This document shows positions 7,818 through 16,182 of a DNA stretch of 64,000 nt, piece by piece. A program made the translations under genes and the position numbers. The notes under the pieces are model-generated. The model was given only the letters and a program-made list of their open reading frames with translations. It ran no database searches and was not told the origin of the DNA. The number at the start of each line of letters is the position of its first letter. Position 1 is the first letter of the stretch. Origin of the DNA: Bacteroidales bacterium (GTDB lineage: Bacteria; Bacteroidota; Bacteroidia; Bacteroidales; UBA932); the NCBI GenBank assembly GCA_017934185.1, contig JAGBJY010000043.1:16130-80129 (forward strand), in the 5' to 3' direction.

Positions 7818-10571
7818 CTAGTGCGCTTCTAACCAGTTCTTTCCGGCGGAACACTCCACTGTGAGGGGCACCGCCAGCGAAATTACGTTTTCCATCACGT
7901 CCTTTACCATGGCCTTCAGGGCCGGAACCTCAGAAGGGAGGGCATCAAACACCAGTTCGTCGTGAATTTGCAGCACCATGCGGCTCTTGAAACCCTCTTC
8001 CCGCAGCCTCCGGGCCACGCCAATCATGGCCAGCTTGATGATATCGGCCGATGTCCCCTGAATGGGCGCATTCACGGCATTGCGCTCGGCCAGGGCCCGG
8101 ACGGTAGCGTTACGTGCCTGAATATCAGGAAGATAGCGCCGGCGCCCGAAAAGCGTCTGGACATAGCCGTGCTCCCGCGCAAAAGCCACTGAAGCGTCTA
8201 TGAACGAGCGGATGGAAGGGAAGGCGGCGAAATAGTCGTCGATGAGCGCTTTGGCCGCGCCCCGGGGAAGATGCAGCCGCTGGGCCAGGCCGAAGGAAGA
8301 AATGCCGTACATGATGCCGAAATTGGCGGTTTTGGCCATGCCGCGCTGCTCCCGCGTCACCTCCGACACCGGGATGCCGAAAATCTTGGCCGCGGTGGCC
8401 GCGTGAACGTCCACTCCGTCGCGGAACGCCTGGGTGAGGTGCTCGTCGCCGCTGAGGTGCGCCATAATCCTTAGCTCAATCTGCGAGTAGTCGGCCGATA
8501 CGATAACCCCCTCGGGCGACCCCGGAACAAAGGCCTTCCGGATTTCCTTGCCCCGTTCCGTGCGGATGGGGATGTTCTGCAGGTTGGGATTGCTGGAAGA
8601 CAGCCGCCCCGTGGCGGTAAGTGCTTGATTGAACGTAGTGTGCACGCGTCCGTCCACCTCCGAGATGTACGAAGGGAAGGGCTCGATATAAGTGGAAAGC
8701 AGCTTTTTCACCGCCCGGAATTCCAGGATTTCATCCACAATGGGATGCCGGTCGGCAATGGCCAGCAGCGTTGCTTCATCCGTGGAATACTGGCCCTTGC
8801 TGCCGCTCTTTTTGGCCTTGGGGTCCAAATGGAGCTTGTCAAACAGCAGTTCGCCCACCTGCTTGGGGGAAGAGATGTTCAGCGAAGGTTCATCGGCCAT
8901 CTCCCGGATGCGGGCTTCACGCTCCGAAAGTTCCCGGCGCAGCCCGTCGGCAAAGTGGCGGATTACGCCCAGGTCCACCTTCACGCCGTCGCGCTCCATC
9001 TTGGCGAGGACCTTTGCCAGCGGCTCTTCCATCTGGTCGTAAAAGGGCGGCAATTCCTGCCGTAATCGGAGCCCCAGCGGTACCAGCACCGCCGCTTCCT
9101 TCAGGCGGGACGGCTCCGGATTCTCGTCAAAAAGGGAACCCGTGGCGGCCGCAGACTCTTCTTCCAACGAAACGTCCAGATAGGTTTGCGCCAGGGCCGA
9201 CAATTCGTGCGAGCGCTCCGGATTGAGCACATAATGCATGAGCCGAACGTCGTTCCAGGGCCCTGCAAGGCCGATTCCCTCGTGCGCGAGCACACTGCTC
9301 TGCCACTTGAGGTCGGCCCCATATTTGGCAATGCCGGCATCCTCCAGCACGGCGCGCAGCGATTCCCGGTCGGAGCCGGGAATGACGGAACAAACCAGGA
9401 CGTCACTCCCGGCTTGACCGGGAGTCCCCAGAAGAACGCGTTTTACCGGCGCAAAAATGCCCTCCCCGTACGCCTCGGTAATCAGGCCGATGGCTCCGGA
9501 ACTCTTTGCCGCAGCAAGTACCTCAGAGAAAGGGGCCTCCTGAAAGTTGAAGAGATGGCCGATCGGGTCGGCCATGACGTTCTGGTCGGCCATGACGCTT
9601 GGGCCAGAAGTCTCTGGCGGGAAGGGCCTTTCCGGAGCATTTGCCCGGACAGGGTCGCGAAGCGACGCGGAGGAAAGGTCCTTTCCGTCAGAGACGTTCC
9701 GAAGATATTTCTTGAGCGAAGCAAACTCATAATAATCAAACAGCTGCACCAGTTCCGGGGAGAACACCCCTGTGTAACGCATCTCCTCCGGCGTCACCGG
9801 CAGCTGCATGTCCGTCTTGATGGTAACCAGCGTCTTGGAAAGCGCCATGTGCGGCTGTGCCTCAAGAAACTGCGCCTGCAGGCGCGGCGTGAGTTCTTCC
9901 AGGTGCGCATAAATATTCTCCAGCGTGCCGTATTTGGCAATGAGCTTGGCGGCGCCCACTTCTCCCACGCCTTTCACCCCCGGCACATTGTCGGCCGTGT
10001 CGCCGCAAATGGCCAGCATGTCAATGACTTCTGAAGGCTTGGAGATGCCCCACTTGGAACACAGCTCGTCCGTGCCCCAGACCTCGGCATCGGCCCCGCT
10101 CTTGCCGGGCTTGTACTGGAAGGCGTGCTCTCCGATGAGCTGCCCGTAGTCTTTGTCCGGCGTTACCATGTAAACGTCCAGCTGGGGGCCCGCATGCTGC
10201 GCGCACACCGAACCCAGGACGTCATCGGCCTCAAAGCCCGGAATCATCAGAACCGGCACATTCATGGCGCGGACCAGCGCTGTAAGCGGCTCCAGGGCAT
10301 CGATAATCAGTTGCGGGGTAGGCGGCCGGGTGCCCTTGTACTCAGGATAGAGTTCATTGCGGAAAGTTCCGCCCGGCGGGTCAAACGCCACGGCCAGATG
10401 ACTGGGCTTTTCCCGCTCCACCAGCTCCAGCAGATACTTGGTAAAGCCAAAGAGGATGGACATGTCGGCCCCTTTGGAATTGATCATGGGCCGGCGCAGG
10501 AAAGCGTAGTACATCTTGAACACCAGCGCGTGCCCGTCTATGAGGAAGAGTTTCTGAGGCATAGCCTTCAA
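7818..10571 (-). CDS. polA: DNA polymerase I
   Basis: A 917-residue family A polymerase for Okazaki-fragment processing and repair. Residues 1-290 form the 5'-3' nuclease (FLIDGHALVFKMYYAF, FEADDVLGS, GDTADNVPGVKGVGEVGA). Residues about 505-917 form the polymerase with SADYSQIELRIMAHLSGD (motif A), RGMAKTANFGIMYG (motif B) and QIHDELVFD (motif C). The middle 3'-5' exonuclease-like domain is degenerate: the DxE motif is replaced by LITEAYG and later metal ligands are not evident, so proofreading is probably absent. Residues about 292-404 contain in-frame palindromic repeats (9610-9695 and 9361-9429). It starts 15 bases after the GH89 gene. Confidence 0.95.
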   Translation of the reverse strand: MKAMPQKLFLIDGHALVFKMYYAFLRRPMINSKGADMSILFGFTKYLLELVEREKPSHLAVAFDPPGGTFRNELYPEYKGTRPPTPQLIIDALEPLTALVRAMNVPVLMIPGFEADDVLGSVCAQHAGPQLDVYMVTPDKDYGQLIGEHAFQYKPGKSGADAEVWGTDELCSKWGISKPSEVIDMLAICGDTADNVPGVKGVGEVGAAKLIAKYGTLENIYAHLEELTPRLQAQFLEAQPHMALSKTLVTIKTDMQLPVTPEEMRYTGVFSPELVQLFDYYEFASLKKYLRNVSDGKDLSSASLRDPVRANAPERPFPPETSGPSVMADQNVMADPIGHLFNFQEAPFSEVLAAAKSSGAIGLITEAYGEGIFAPVKRVLLGTPGQAGSDVLVCSVIPGSDRESLRAVLEDAGIAKYGADLKWQSSVLAHEGIGLAGPWNDVRLMHYVLNPERSHELSALAQTYLDVSLEEESAAATGSLFDENPEPSRLKEAAVLVPLGLRLRQELPPFYDQMEEPLAKVLAKMERDGVKVDLGVIRHFADGLRRELSEREARIREMADEPSLNISSPKQVGELLFDKLHLDPKAKKSGSKGQYSTDEATLLAIADRHPIVDEILEFRAVKKLLSTYIEPFPSYISEVDGRVHTTFNQALTATGRLSSSNPNLQNIPIRTERGKEIRKAFVPGSPEGVIVSADYSQIELRIMAHLSGDEHLTQAFRDGVDVHAATAAKIFGIPVSEVTREQRGMAKTANFGIMYGISSFGLAQRLHLPRGAAKALIDDYFAAFPSIRSFIDASVAFAREHGYVQTLFGRRRYLPDIQARNATVRALAERNAVNAPIQGTSADIIKLAMIGVARRLREEGFKSRMVLQIHDELVFDALPSEVPALKAMVKDVMENVISLAVPLTVECSAGKNWLEAH
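9361..9429. repeat. Opposed pair of REP-like palindromes inside polA
   Basis: Two 26-27-base units of the type GAyTCCCGGTC-nnn-CCGGGArTGACG lie head to head at 9361-9387 and 9401-9427, each with its own TCCCGG/CCGGGA stem. Together they form a BIME-like doublet. They are read in frame in PolA as GTPGQAGSDV and VIPGSDRES, phrases that recur in many unrelated hypothetical proteins because of this repeat family. Confidence 0.65.
9610..9695. repeat. 24-bp inverted repeat inside polA
   Basis: GTCTCTGGCGGGAAGGGCC-TTTCC (9610-9633) matches the reverse complement of 9672-9695 at 21 of 24 positions. The 38 bases between contain a further hairpin GTCGC-GAA-GCGAC (9654-9666). The element is in frame in the linker after the 5' nuclease domain of PolA and encodes a Pro/Arg-rich stretch. 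Just beyond it (minus strand) GTCATGGCCGACC is duplicated in tandem. Confidence 0.65.
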
Positions 10572-10586
10572 AGTTACAAAAAAAAG

Positions 10587-13367
10587 CTAGAAGCTCAGTC
10601 GCACTTTCAAAGGAAAATGGTCGGAGAGTTTTTCGGAAGTAAGCACCTGGGAAGACAGTACCTGAACCGGGGCCGCTGCCTTGAGGGCAAATACATAGTC
10701 GATGCACTCGCGGGGATGCTCTACAGAGAAACTCAGTTCCTGTCCCGAAAGCTGCTCCCAGCATTCGCTGAGCCGGGCAATGACGGGGCTTTCCGGCTTG
10801 GCATTCATGTCTCCGCAAAGGAAAACTGGCTTTCCGAAACCCGCGTAACGTTCCATGAACCATTCATTGATGGTGCGGGCCTGTTCCAGGGCCGCGGCCT
10901 CGCTGGAGTACTCCAGGTGCACGGAGGCAAACACGCAGGAAGGCGTTTCCAGCACGGCGACGCTGCGCGGCTCGCTGCCGTCGCCCTGCGGAAGGGCCAG
11001 CGAAGCGCGCTCCAGCACGTTTTCGCGCGCCAGTACGCCATTCCCATAGGCCCCTCCGGCAAAGGGAAAGGCCGATGCAAAATGGTACTGGGCACCGCCC
11101 ATGGCTTCGGCCAAGTCTTTGACCTGGAAGCTGTTATGCCGGCGGTTACAGCTGTCGGTTTCCTGGACGGCCACCAAATCGGCCTCTTCCAGCGCCCGGG
11201 CAATGCCCTTCACGCTGCTTTTGTCATACTTTCCAAAGGCTCCCACATTGTAACTGATAAGGGTGCGTTCTGTGGGAAACCATTTTTTCAGGAGTTTCGG
11301 ACCCAGTACAGCAGGGTCTGCGGCGGGTCTGTCTTCCACCATGGGCGCGGCTGCCACCAGGCTTTTTTCCAGGGCGGAGCACTGCTCGTCAAAGGCCTTT
11401 TGGTCAAAGGCTCGGCCTTCCTCTACGCAGCTAAGCTCCTCACTGATAAAGAGTTCCCAGCGCTTGGCGTAATAATGGTCAACGAGCCCGCTCCACAGGC
11501 GGTTGGCGTAATCGTTCAGGTTGGGCGCATCGCCCCAGGTGGTGATGAGGTGCCAGGCATTGTACCGGTAATAGGCTTCTTCTTCCGGAGATTGTGCCCA
11601 GGCCGATGCCTCCGTCAGCCAGCGGTCCAGGCGGCTGTGCGGGTCGCAGGCGGTGAGGGCGCTAATATCGGAGAGCATTTCCCGCATCTTTGCGGCGGCA
11701 TCCTGCGCCATCGGCAAATTGCCCGCCTTGCAGGCCGATACAAAGGCGTCGCGCAGTAGGGGAAAGTGGTTCCCCAGCGCCTGGGAGCCCAGCGCAATGT
11801 CCTGCGGCGCCTCCCGCCACAGCTGTACCAGCGTGGCGTTGCTGTAGGGGGTTCTGTGTGCCACCCGCCAGCTGTGGTAGCCTTCTTCCGAGGGGCGGTC
11901 GCACACCAGCACTCCTTCGGAGGTGGAGGCTCGAAGGTAGATGTTGTCGGCCAGGGCTTGGGACAGCCCTTCGGGGTAGCCGCTGCGGCGGTCCTTGAAG
12001 GCCAGCCACGCGTCATCGGCCTGGCCCGTTTCCCATGCGCGTCCCAGCACGTATTCGTAGAACCAGGCATTGAGCCCGAAGCCTTCCAGCGTGCAGCCGA
12101 TGCCGCTAAGGTTGTCGCCGCCATCGGCCAACGCCTTGGATATGCGCTCACTTTCCAGGCGGAAAGGCCCTGCCAGGCGGGTGTTGCCGCCAAAGTTCCC
12201 CAGATAGCAGAAGATGTACCTCTGGCCGTAGAAACGCTCCGTGAGCTCCCAAACCGGCACCCGCTCCGTGTAATAGTCCAAAAGGGTCACTTTCCCCTCC
12301 GGAACAGCCTCCAGGTACGCTTTTACGATTTCCGGGGTCCAGTGCTTGCGGTCGTAATAGAACAGCCACCCCATTTGCAGCCAATTGGCCTCAGGGTCTA
12401 CGGCCGCCACGCTGCCAAAGGCTTCACGCCCGATGCGGGCAAGGGTTTCCGGGTCCCAGGACGGGGGATCCACCTCGTTGAAAAGGTCGAATCCGTAAAT
12501 ATGGTCTGTGCCGTAGAGCCGGGTCTGGGTCTCCAGGAATTCCCGCTGGATGACGGCGTAGAGGCTGTCTTCCGGCGACAGGAAATGCGGCAGATTCTTG
12601 GGCCCGAAGCCGCCCCAGCCTGTAATGTCGGTAATTTGGGCCGATGGATACAAGTCCTTGAACTGTACCGGAACGTGGCCGGCAAAAGCGGGAAGGACGG
12701 GCTTCATGCCCAGGGCGCGCTCCCGCTGCAGGATTTGCTTCTGGAGCGCCTTTTGCCCGTCTATCCACCCCTGCGGGAGGGGACCGTCCACCCCGTCAAT
12801 ATTGCACATGCGGTGCCAGGGAAGGTGGGCCGGCCCGGTGAACCAGGCGCGAATCTCCTCGTCGGAGAGGCCATGGCGCCGCCAAACTTCCTGCCAAACG
12901 GCTTCCTGCCCGGTGATGGCCAGCGGCAGGTTCACCCCCTGCAGCGCCATCCAGTCAATCAGGCGCTCCCAGTCTTTCCACTGCCACCAGGGCATGGTGT
13001 AACCGAAGGTGCAGTAATTCAGGAAGAAACGCTGCGGGACCAGCGCCCTTCCCATAACCGGCTCTTGTACAAGGGGTTGGGCCGATGGAAGCACCACCGG
13101 CGCATCGGCATACCAGGAAACCGTGGCGGCGCAGTTTTCGCTCAGGTAGCGGTTCAGGCCCACCGCCATGGCGCTGGTGCTGCTGCCTTCGATGACCAGC
13201 GTTGTCCCTTTGGAGTAGAAGCAGTAGCGTTCTGTGCTGTCCTTGACTTCCTTGAACTGAATCTTGTATGCGGGAGCAATGCGCCGGGCAAGTTCCTTGG
13301 CCGCCCGCTCCGAGGGGCTGCTGCAAGCGGTGAGGAGTGCGAGGAGAAGTAGGGTGTGGAGTTTCAT
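10587..13367 (-). CDS. GH89 alpha-N-acetylglucosaminidase fused to an EEP phosphodiesterase-like domain (lipoprotein)
   Basis: A 926-residue lipoprotein (cysteine 15 after LLTA) with two enzymes in one chain. Residues about 25-690 are a NAGLU-type GH89 glycosidase, expected to release alpha-linked GlcNAc from host glycans. The two catalytic glutamates are visible as Glu298 in FDLFNEVDPPS and Glu428 in GIGCTLEGFG, and LNYCTFGYTMPWWQW is typical. Residues about 694-926 form an endonuclease/exonuclease/phosphatase domain with all core motifs: ISYNVGAF, VAVQETD, FLCGDMNAKPESP and SDHFPL. This second domain could cleave a phosphodiester or phosphomonoester. The frame is continuous with no stop or obvious seam. 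It is upstream of polA by 15 bases, an odd partner. Confidence 0.88.
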   Translation of the reverse strand: MKLHTLLLLALLTACSSPSERAAKELARRIAPAYKIQFKEVKDSTERYCFYSKGTTLVIEGSSTSAMAVGLNRYLSENCAATVSWYADAPVVLPSAQPLVQEPVMGRALVPQRFFLNYCTFGYTMPWWQWKDWERLIDWMALQGVNLPLAITGQEAVWQEVWRRHGLSDEEIRAWFTGPAHLPWHRMCNIDGVDGPLPQGWIDGQKALQKQILQRERALGMKPVLPAFAGHVPVQFKDLYPSAQITDITGWGGFGPKNLPHFLSPEDSLYAVIQREFLETQTRLYGTDHIYGFDLFNEVDPPSWDPETLARIGREAFGSVAAVDPEANWLQMGWLFYYDRKHWTPEIVKAYLEAVPEGKVTLLDYYTERVPVWELTERFYGQRYIFCYLGNFGGNTRLAGPFRLESERISKALADGGDNLSGIGCTLEGFGLNAWFYEYVLGRAWETGQADDAWLAFKDRRSGYPEGLSQALADNIYLRASTSEGVLVCDRPSEEGYHSWRVAHRTPYSNATLVQLWREAPQDIALGSQALGNHFPLLRDAFVSACKAGNLPMAQDAAAKMREMLSDISALTACDPHSRLDRWLTEASAWAQSPEEEAYYRYNAWHLITTWGDAPNLNDYANRLWSGLVDHYYAKRWELFISEELSCVEEGRAFDQKAFDEQCSALEKSLVAAAPMVEDRPAADPAVLGPKLLKKWFPTERTLISYNVGAFGKYDKSSVKGIARALEEADLVAVQETDSCNRRHNSFQVKDLAEAMGGAQYHFASAFPFAGGAYGNGVLARENVLERASLALPQGDGSEPRSVAVLETPSCVFASVHLEYSSEAAALEQARTINEWFMERYAGFGKPVFLCGDMNAKPESPVIARLSECWEQLSGQELSFSVEHPRECIDYVFALKAAAPVQVLSSQVLTSEKLSDHFPLKVRLSF

Positions 13368-13393
13368 GGAGAAGGTTTATACGGAGTAGATAA

Positions 13394-13750
13394 TTAATAT
13401 GAAATAACCCTTTTGAGCCAGAGTTTCAGGACAGGGTCTCCAAGGATTAGTCCCTTGGGCGTGAGTTCCACCAGTTCTTTATCAATCATGGATTGCTTGA
13501 GCCTGGTGATATTGGAAGCCGAGCCAAGATTGTATTGATCCCGGACAGGCGTTTCCCCGAACCCGCTTGATACGCCATCTATGATGGCCCTGAGAAAGTT
13601 CAACTGGTAAGTTGTGAGCGCCTGGGTCTGTTCGATAAACGCATTGCTGTTCTGGGCCACTAAATCATCCACCGCCCGGCTGAAGGATTCCTCGGTGACG
13701 GCATCACCGGAAAGCAGTAGGACTGAATAGGACAGCGTTGTTTTCTGCAA
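13394..13750 (-). pseudogene. C-terminal remnant of an ATPase-domain protein
   Basis: The open frame encodes only about 118 residues, from SYSVLLLSGDAVTEESF through ALTTYQLNFLRAIIDGV, YNLGSASNITRLKQSMIDKELVEL and DPVLKLWLKRV. This is the winged-helix C-terminal part of the large Bacteroidetes family of archaeal-ATPase-like proteins (PF01637 type). The P-loop domain is missing; no ATG fits the beginning and the frame would need a TTG. I read it as the 3' stump of a lost gene. Confidence 0.7.
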
Positions 13751-13772
13751 ATATAGAAGAAAAATTGGTAAT

Positions 13773-13820
13773 ACACAAGTTTGTGTAACACAACATTGTG
13801 TAACACGGGGTTGTGCAATC
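13773..13820. repeat. Short tandem, nested palindromes of TTGTGTAACAC
   Basis: Two 15-base units beginning TTGTGTAACAC (13781, 13796) and a third partial unit TTGTGCA (13811) follow ACACAAGTTTGTGT. The units are themselves near-palindromic (TTGTGT/ACACAA). They lie in the 187-base gap between the ATPase stump and the DUF1703 gene. Function unknown; may mark a former insertion junction or binding sites. Confidence 0.5.
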
Positions 13821-13885
13821 TATGACCGGGTGCAGGCGGCGCTGGAGCAGACCTAGGAACGTTGTATTCATTACCAAGCAGTTCC

Positions 13886-13917
13886 TTTGCAGAATGAAAG
13901 AATAATTCGTACCTTTA
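13886..13917 (+). promoter_or_regulatory. Promoter of the first DUF1703 gene
   Basis: TTTG (13886-13889) is followed after 20 bases by TACCTTTA (13910-13917), one base off the TAnnTTTG consensus. This places the transcript start near 13922 and argues for translation from ATG 13938 and not from the TTG at 13887. Confidence 0.55.
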
Positions 13918-13937
13918 CGGACGTAATTCAGGACGCT

Positions 13938-15521
13938 ATGGAAACCGGCACCCGCAAATATCCCGTAGGAATACAGACCTTTTCAGTAATCAGGAAAGGC
14001 GGTTATCTCTATATTGACAAGACAGATCTGGTCTGGGAAATGACCCGGATGAAGTTTGTCTTTCTCAGCCGTCCCCGCCGCTTCGGGAAATCCCTCCTTA
14101 CTTCCACCCTGGATGCCTATTTCAAAGGGGACAAGGCCCTTTTTGAGGGGCTGAAAATTATGGCGTTGGAAAAGGACTGGGAATCGTATCCGGTCTTTCA
14201 CTTGGACTTGAGCAGCACCAAGGCGGAGACTACGGTAGAAGGGTTGCGGACCGTTCTGTTCCGTCTGCTGGAGGGGTACAAACAAAAATATGGCGAAGGG
14301 GCGTATGAAACCTCGCCGGGTGGTCTTTTCAGCGGTCTCATCCACCGTGCTTTCGAGCAGACAGGCCGGCAGGTGGTGGTCATCATCGATGAATACGACG
14401 CCCCGCTGCTGGACAAACTCCATCAGGAGGAATTACTCGGAGATTTCCGGAACGTGATGCAGGAGTTCTTTGTGCAGTTGAAATCCAACGAGTCCATGAT
14501 TCGTTTCTGTTTCATCACCGGCATCACCAAGTTCAGCCAGCTCAGCATCTTCTCTACCATCAACAACCTCACCAACATCTCCATGCAAAAGGAGTATTCG
14601 GCCCTGTGCGGAATTACCGAAGAAGAGTTTACGCGCGATATGGATCCGGATATCGAAATGCTCTCGCAGCGGTATGAATGCACTAAAGAGGAAATGCATG
14701 AACGGCTAAAACAGCAGTACGACGGGTATCATTTTTCCGAAGAATCTCCGGAGGTCTATAACCCGTTTAGCCTGCTCAAGTGTTTCCTCCAAAAGAAGAT
14801 AGCCAACTACTGGTTCGAAAGCGGAACGCCTTCCTATCTTATCCGCCAGATGCAGCATTTCCGCACCGACATTACCAGCATGGACCGCATTGAGGCCGAT
14901 GCCATGTCCTTCGACCGGCCCACCGAGGCCATGGAAGACGCGCTGCCCCTGCTGTACCAGAGCGGCTATCTCACCATCAAGGATTACGATAGCCTTCTGG
15001 ATTTCTATACGCTGGCCATTCCCAACAAGGAAGTGCGTGTAGGCCTTCTTGAAGGCCTGATTCCCACCTACATAGGGATGGAGAGCGGAAATGTCAAACT
15101 GGGCTTCGCCGCCAAATTCTGGAAGGTATTGCGTACGGGCGACATCCACACCGCCATGCAGGAGATGAAGGCGTTCCTGGCCTCCGTTCCCTACGTGGAA
15201 GGCTTCCGGAAGAAACTCTCCGAGGTGAAGAACTACGAAGGCTTCTACGAATACACCTTCTGGCTCATTTTCAACATGCTCAATGTCTATGCCCCTACGC
15301 AGGTGAAGTGCGCCGGTGGCCGAATTGACTTTGTCGTGAACATGCCGGATACCACTTATGTGTTTGAACTGAAGGTTCACGGATCGGCTAAGGCGGCGCT
15401 GGAGCAGATTAATTCCCAGGGGTATGCGTTACCGTTCCAGACAGAGGGTCGGTCGGTTGTGAAAGTGGGCGTGTCCTTTGACCGCGACACCATGACGGTA
15501 GGGGACTGGGTGGTGGAATAA
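13938..15521 (+). CDS. DUF1703-type AAA-ATPase/PD-(D/E)XK nuclease protein, copy 1
   Basis: About 527 residues, starting METGTRKYPVGIQTF like other members. The N-terminal AAA-like domain has a short P-loop SRPRRFGKS and Walker B VVVIIDEYDAP. The C-terminal domain ends with a PD-(D/E)XK nuclease pattern, GRIDFVV then YVFELKVHG. Such proteins are very numerous in gut Bacteroidales and their role is not established; mobile or defence-related functions have been suggested. The start was chosen from a promoter at 13886-13917. A second, divergent copy lies at 17050-18627, and the stretch between them is made of gene fragments. Confidence 0.88.
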   Translation: METGTRKYPVGIQTFSVIRKGGYLYIDKTDLVWEMTRMKFVFLSRPRRFGKSLLTSTLDAYFKGDKALFEGLKIMALEKDWESYPVFHLDLSSTKAETTVEGLRTVLFRLLEGYKQKYGEGAYETSPGGLFSGLIHRAFEQTGRQVVVIIDEYDAPLLDKLHQEELLGDFRNVMQEFFVQLKSNESMIRFCFITGITKFSQLSIFSTINNLTNISMQKEYSALCGITEEEFTRDMDPDIEMLSQRYECTKEEMHERLKQQYDGYHFSEESPEVYNPFSLLKCFLQKKIANYWFESGTPSYLIRQMQHFRTDITSMDRIEADAMSFDRPTEAMEDALPLLYQSGYLTIKDYDSLLDFYTLAIPNKEVRVGLLEGLIPTYIGMESGNVKLGFAAKFWKVLRTGDIHTAMQEMKAFLASVPYVEGFRKKLSEVKNYEGFYEYTFWLIFNMLNVYAPTQVKCAGGRIDFVVNMPDTTYVFELKVHGSAKAALEQINSQGYALPFQTEGRSVVKVGVSFDRDTMTVGDWVVE

Positions 15522-15541
15522 GCAAAAAAAGGGGATCGTGG

Positions 15542-15823
15542 CTACGCAACTTTGAGCAAATCGGTCATGCTGTATACTTTACTCAAAGCTTCGAACGTGA
15601 AGAATTGATCGTCCAGAATCATCCATTGATTCCGCTGTTTCACGGAAAGCGATTTGATGTCCGGATACATCCTTAGAGGAACTATTACTTCACGCCCGTC
15701 AGAAAAGAATACAGCCATTTTCCCTCTCAGTGAGAAGTCTAATCTCTTGATACTTAAATCTGTATTAGATATTTTGCACATAGGTTTATTTTTCAAGATT
15801 TTTAACAACTGTTTTTTCGCCAT
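15542..15823 (-). CDS. DUF2442-domain protein
   Basis: 93 residues from the ATG at 15823 (MAKKQLLKILKNKPM). The segment DGREVIVPLRMYPDIKSLSVKQRNQWMI matches the DUF2442 pattern (DGR..vPL..yP.L..a...qR..w). Its first 38 bases overlap the end of the DUF4160 gene in another frame, so the two are co-transcribed. DUF4160/DUF2442 pairs are recurrent in bacteria and have been proposed as toxin-antitoxin-like modules; which member would be toxic is unclear. Confidence 0.72.
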   Translation of the reverse strand: MAKKQLLKILKNKPMCKISNTDLSIKRLDFSLRGKMAVFFSDGREVIVPLRMYPDIKSLSVKQRNQWMILDDQFFTFEALSKVYSMTDLLKVA

Positions 15824-16082
15824 TGAATGATTTTGTAATCTGTTCATTGAGGAAATCCCAATTATCTTCGATGGCCTTAACCAACATAGCATTCTCTTTG
15901 GAAGATAATTCAGAATAGTCAATTTCTACGCATTTTTCTCCTTCTTTCTCAATCCATATCTTTGCTACAGATTTTAGATGACGCTGTCCTTTTTTAAAAA
16001 TATGGATGTGTCTTCTATTGTCATTGATATCCGTAGGAATGGAAATCAAAAGGAATAACTTCAAAAATGCCAACTGTCCCAT
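15786..16082 (-). CDS. DUF4160-domain protein
   Basis: 98 residues. FLKLFLLISIPTDINDNRRHIHIFKKG followed by AKIWIEK matches the DUF4160 layout (small beta protein with a conserved HIHV-type motif). It overlaps the DUF2442 gene by 38 bases and has its own promoter (16103-16133). The codon use is more AT-rich than the flanking genes, which fits recent acquisition. Function not known. Confidence 0.75.
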   Translation of the reverse strand: MGQLAFLKLFLLISIPTDINDNRRHIHIFKKGQRHLKSVAKIWIEKEGEKCVEIDYSELSSKENAMLVKAIEDNWDFLNEQITKSFNGEKTVVKNLEK

Positions 16083-16102
16083 ATCTCATATCATTCTTTT
16101 TG

Positions 16103-16133
16103 CAAAACTACAAATCTTTCAGAAAAAAAACAA
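16103..16133 (-). promoter_or_regulatory. Promoter of the DUF4160/DUF2442 pair
   Basis: On the minus strand TTG (16133-16131) and TAGTTTTG (16110-16103) are 20 bases apart. The -33 part overlaps the stem of the upstream terminator, and the ATG follows 20 bases after the -7 box. Confidence 0.6.
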
Positions 16134-16155
16134 GGCGGTCTTGGAGACCGCCTTG
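16123..16155 (-). terminator. Rho-independent terminator
   Basis: Minus strand: CAAGGCGGTCT (16155-16145), 3-base loop, AGACCGCCTTG (16141-16131), then eight T (16130-16123). The 11-bp perfect stem is directly downstream of the truncated minus-strand gene ending at 16183. Confidence 0.9.
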
Positions 16156-16182
16156 AATCGTTATGAGAGGGGGAGAAGAATG

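Noticed and set aside
10125-11759. 544-codon plus-strand frame
   Set aside because: Antisense to polA and the GH89 fusion; no family similarity seen.
13781-13820. CRISPR-like array
   Set aside because: The units are directly abutting 15-mers with no spacers and no cas genes are present.
13887-13937. TTG start for the first DUF1703 gene
   Set aside because: A promoter -7 box at 13910-13917 lies inside this segment, and family members start near the downstream ATG.
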